In this document: one piece after another, positions 62,927 through 64,000 of the stretch
Position numbering within the stretch: position 1 is the stretch's first letter
Layout of the letters: each line of letters starts with the position of its first letter
Source of the DNA: Actinomycetes bacterium
Lineage (GTDB): Bacteria; Actinomycetota; Acidimicrobiia; Acidimicrobiales; Palsa-688
Length of the DNA stretch: 64,000 bases
NCBI GenBank assembly: GCA_021787365.1
Contig: JAJYMB010000024.1
Span: 29,626 to 93,625 of the forward strand
Direction: 5' to 3'
Made by a program: the position numbers and the translations under genes
Notes under the pieces: model-generated
Database searches by the model: none
What the model saw: the letters and a program-made list of their open reading frames with translations, nothing else
What the model was told of the DNA's origin: nothing

Positions 62927-63820
62927 ATGGGGCTCGATGGGAGGCAGCCCGGTGAAACAGGACAGGGGCCGTCGGCGGACGAGCGCTACAGCCTTCGCAG
63001 CGTGCAGAGGGCGCTCCGCCTGATCGAGGTGGTGGGGTCCGGCCCCCCGTCAGGCATGTCCCTGACCGAGATCTCCCAGGAGCTACACGCCTCGAAGTCG
63101 ACCGTGCTCGCCGCGGCCAGGACGCTCGTGGGCGGCGGCTTCCTGAGGGCTAGCGAGCCAGGGCCTCGCTACAAGCTCGGCACGGTGCTCATCCGTTATG
63201 GGGACCTCGCGGCCCAGCAGAGCCCCGTCGGTGACGTGTGCCTGAGCGTGCTGCGTGAGGCGTCCGCAGCCACGGCCATGACCGCTCGTCTGGCCATCGC
63301 CGAGGGCGGCTACGCCGTGTGCGTGGACAGGGTCGACGGACCGGGGGTCATCCGCTTCCAGGCGCCACTTGGGCGCCGGGAACCACCGCATGCCACGGCC
63401 TTGGGCAAGTCAGTGCTCGCCATGCAGGCCCGCGAGCGCGTCCAGCAGATCTGTGCCGAGGCCCGGCTGGAGCGCTACACGCCCCACACGATCAGCGACC
63501 CAGAGGCGCTGGCCGCGGAACTGGTCACCGTGCGCCGGCGGGGCTACGCGGTCGACGACGAGGAAGAGCTGGCAGGCATCTTCTGTGTGGGGGCACCCTT
63601 TTTCGACCACACCGGGCGCTGTGCGGGGGCGCTCAGCGTAACCGACGTCAAGCAGGACCTCCCGCACTGGAAAGTCGCCGAGTTGGGCGGCCTGCTCCGC
63701 CGCCTCGCCGACGAAGCCTCTTCGCTCCTTGGCGGCCCCCGCTTCGAGGCCGTTTCTCCTGTCGTGGGCCTCGACCATGCCCCCCTGTTGGCGCCGGCCT
63801 CCTACCGGGTGGGGCAGTGA
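62927..63820 (+). CDS. IclR-family transcriptional regulator
   Basis: 297 residues from ATG 62927, preceded by AAGGGAGG. The N-terminal winged helix reads YSLRSVQRALRLIEVVGSGP, MSLTEISQELHASKSTVLAA. The C-terminal IclR effector domain has ATALGKSVLAMQ, TISDPEALAAELVTVRRRGY, AVDDEEELAGIFCVGAPFFD and GALSVTD. It is divergent from the catabolic operon and overlaps the following dehydrogenase gene (TGATG), so it probably controls both. The ligand is likely the sugar acid handled by the dehydratase. Confidence 0.92.
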   Translation: MGLDGRQPGETGQGPSADERYSLRSVQRALRLIEVVGSGPPSGMSLTEISQELHASKSTVLAAARTLVGGGFLRASEPGPRYKLGTVLIRYGDLAAQQSPVGDVCLSVLREASAATAMTARLAIAEGGYAVCVDRVDGPGVIRFQAPLGRREPPHATALGKSVLAMQARERVQQICAEARLERYTPHTISDPEALAAELVTVRRRGYAVDDEEELAGIFCVGAPFFDHTGRCAGALSVTDVKQDLPHWKVAELGGLLRRLADEASSLLGGPRFEAVSPVVGLDHAPLLAPASYRVGQ

Positions 63821-64000
63821 TGGCAAGGGCGCTCACCACGTGCGGCGACGGGAAGGCTCTGCTGGCCGAGCGACCCCCGCTGTCGCCCCAGCCTGGTCAG
63901 GTGCTCGTCGCCCCACAGGTCGTCGGGCTATGCGGCACCGACCTAGAGCTGATCGACGGGCTCGTCGACGAGGCTTTCGTGCGCTACCCCCTCGTGCTTG
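63820..64000 (+). CDS. Zinc-binding dehydrogenase, 5' part (runs off window)
   Basis: The first 60 residues are visible: MARALTTCGDGKALLAERPP, then LVAPQVVGLCGTDLELIDGL. The GLCGTD motif marks the catalytic-zinc cysteine of medium-chain dehydrogenases. ATG 63820 overlaps the iclR stop (TGATG). The C-terminal two thirds lie outside the window. It is probably the sugar dehydrogenase that feeds the dehydratase pathway. Confidence 0.8.
   Translation, partial: MARALTTCGDGKALLAERPPLSPQPGQVLVAPQVVGLCGTDLELIDGLVDEAFVRYPLVL

Noticed and set aside
1..64000. tRNA, rRNA and CRISPR arrays
   Set aside because: No cloverleaf, ribosomal RNA segment or regularly spaced repeat array was seen by reading; a computational scan could still reveal a tRNA.

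Overview
The window is high-GC DNA with GTG starts, actinobacterial family content and no rRNA, tRNA or CRISPR array that I can see. I read it as an actinomycete chromosome segment, most likely an Acidimicrobiia-type lineage. The hints are the GYxLVGADGG secreted propeller repeats, the actinobacterial heliorhodopsin, a fragment of an F420-dependent nitroreductase-like gene and the YfhO-like membrane proteins. This placement is inference; no marker gene is present.

Layout. 0-6.5 kb: a SHOCT membrane protein and a cut-off DoxX gene share a copper-type (CsoR-like) operator; then an orphan SecD-like periplasmic domain, a fragment of a winged-helix gene inside a 197-bp repeat, a large membrane protein, and an ECF sigma factor with its membrane partner. 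6.8-11.3 kb: a membrane zinc-ribbon pseudo-protease and an operon of a giant LuxR (LAL) regulator with two small genes. 11.3-15.4 kb: a gene graveyard (IS-like repeats, epimerase fragment, broken membrane protein, transposase fragment). 15.4-24 kb: TetR/methyltransferase pair around a perfect 38-bp palindrome, DUF4388 protein, glycosyltransferase, MOSC and DUF488 proteins, PLP sulfur enzyme. 24-26 kb: heliorhodopsin and a zinc dehydrogenase. 26-33.2 kb: a complete, overlapping jetABCD (Wadjet type I) defence operon with gene remnants on both sides. 33.3-36 kb: MarR, methyltransferase and MFS efflux operon. 36-42 kb: secreted propeller protein with a clear terminator, a desaturase-Rieske fusion, a kynureninase fragment, an ABC-2 export pair. 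42-50.9 kb: small hypotheticals, YbaK, DJ-1/PfpI, a MbcA/ParS-like antitoxin, two methyltransferase-associated palindromes, BlaI/M56 and exported proteins. 50.9-55 kb: broken serine recombinase, Clp-N/zinc-ribbon protein, the winged-helix regulator whose 5' end is copied at 2.4 kb, and a decayed LAL regulator. 55-64 kb: sugar-acid catabolic locus (dehydrogenases, ABC importer, IlvD/Edd dehydratase, U32-like protein, IclR).

Working units. The best supported are the Wadjet operon (plasmid defence), the MarR-methyltransferase-MFS operon (drug response), the BlaI-M56 pair with a second matching operator in a downstream promoter, and the IclR-flanked catabolic operon, in which six co-directional genes run from the U32-like gene to an NTF2-fold gene. 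Many genes carry frameshifts or lack an end. This may be true decay around recombination sites, or partly draft-assembly error; read mapping would separate the two.
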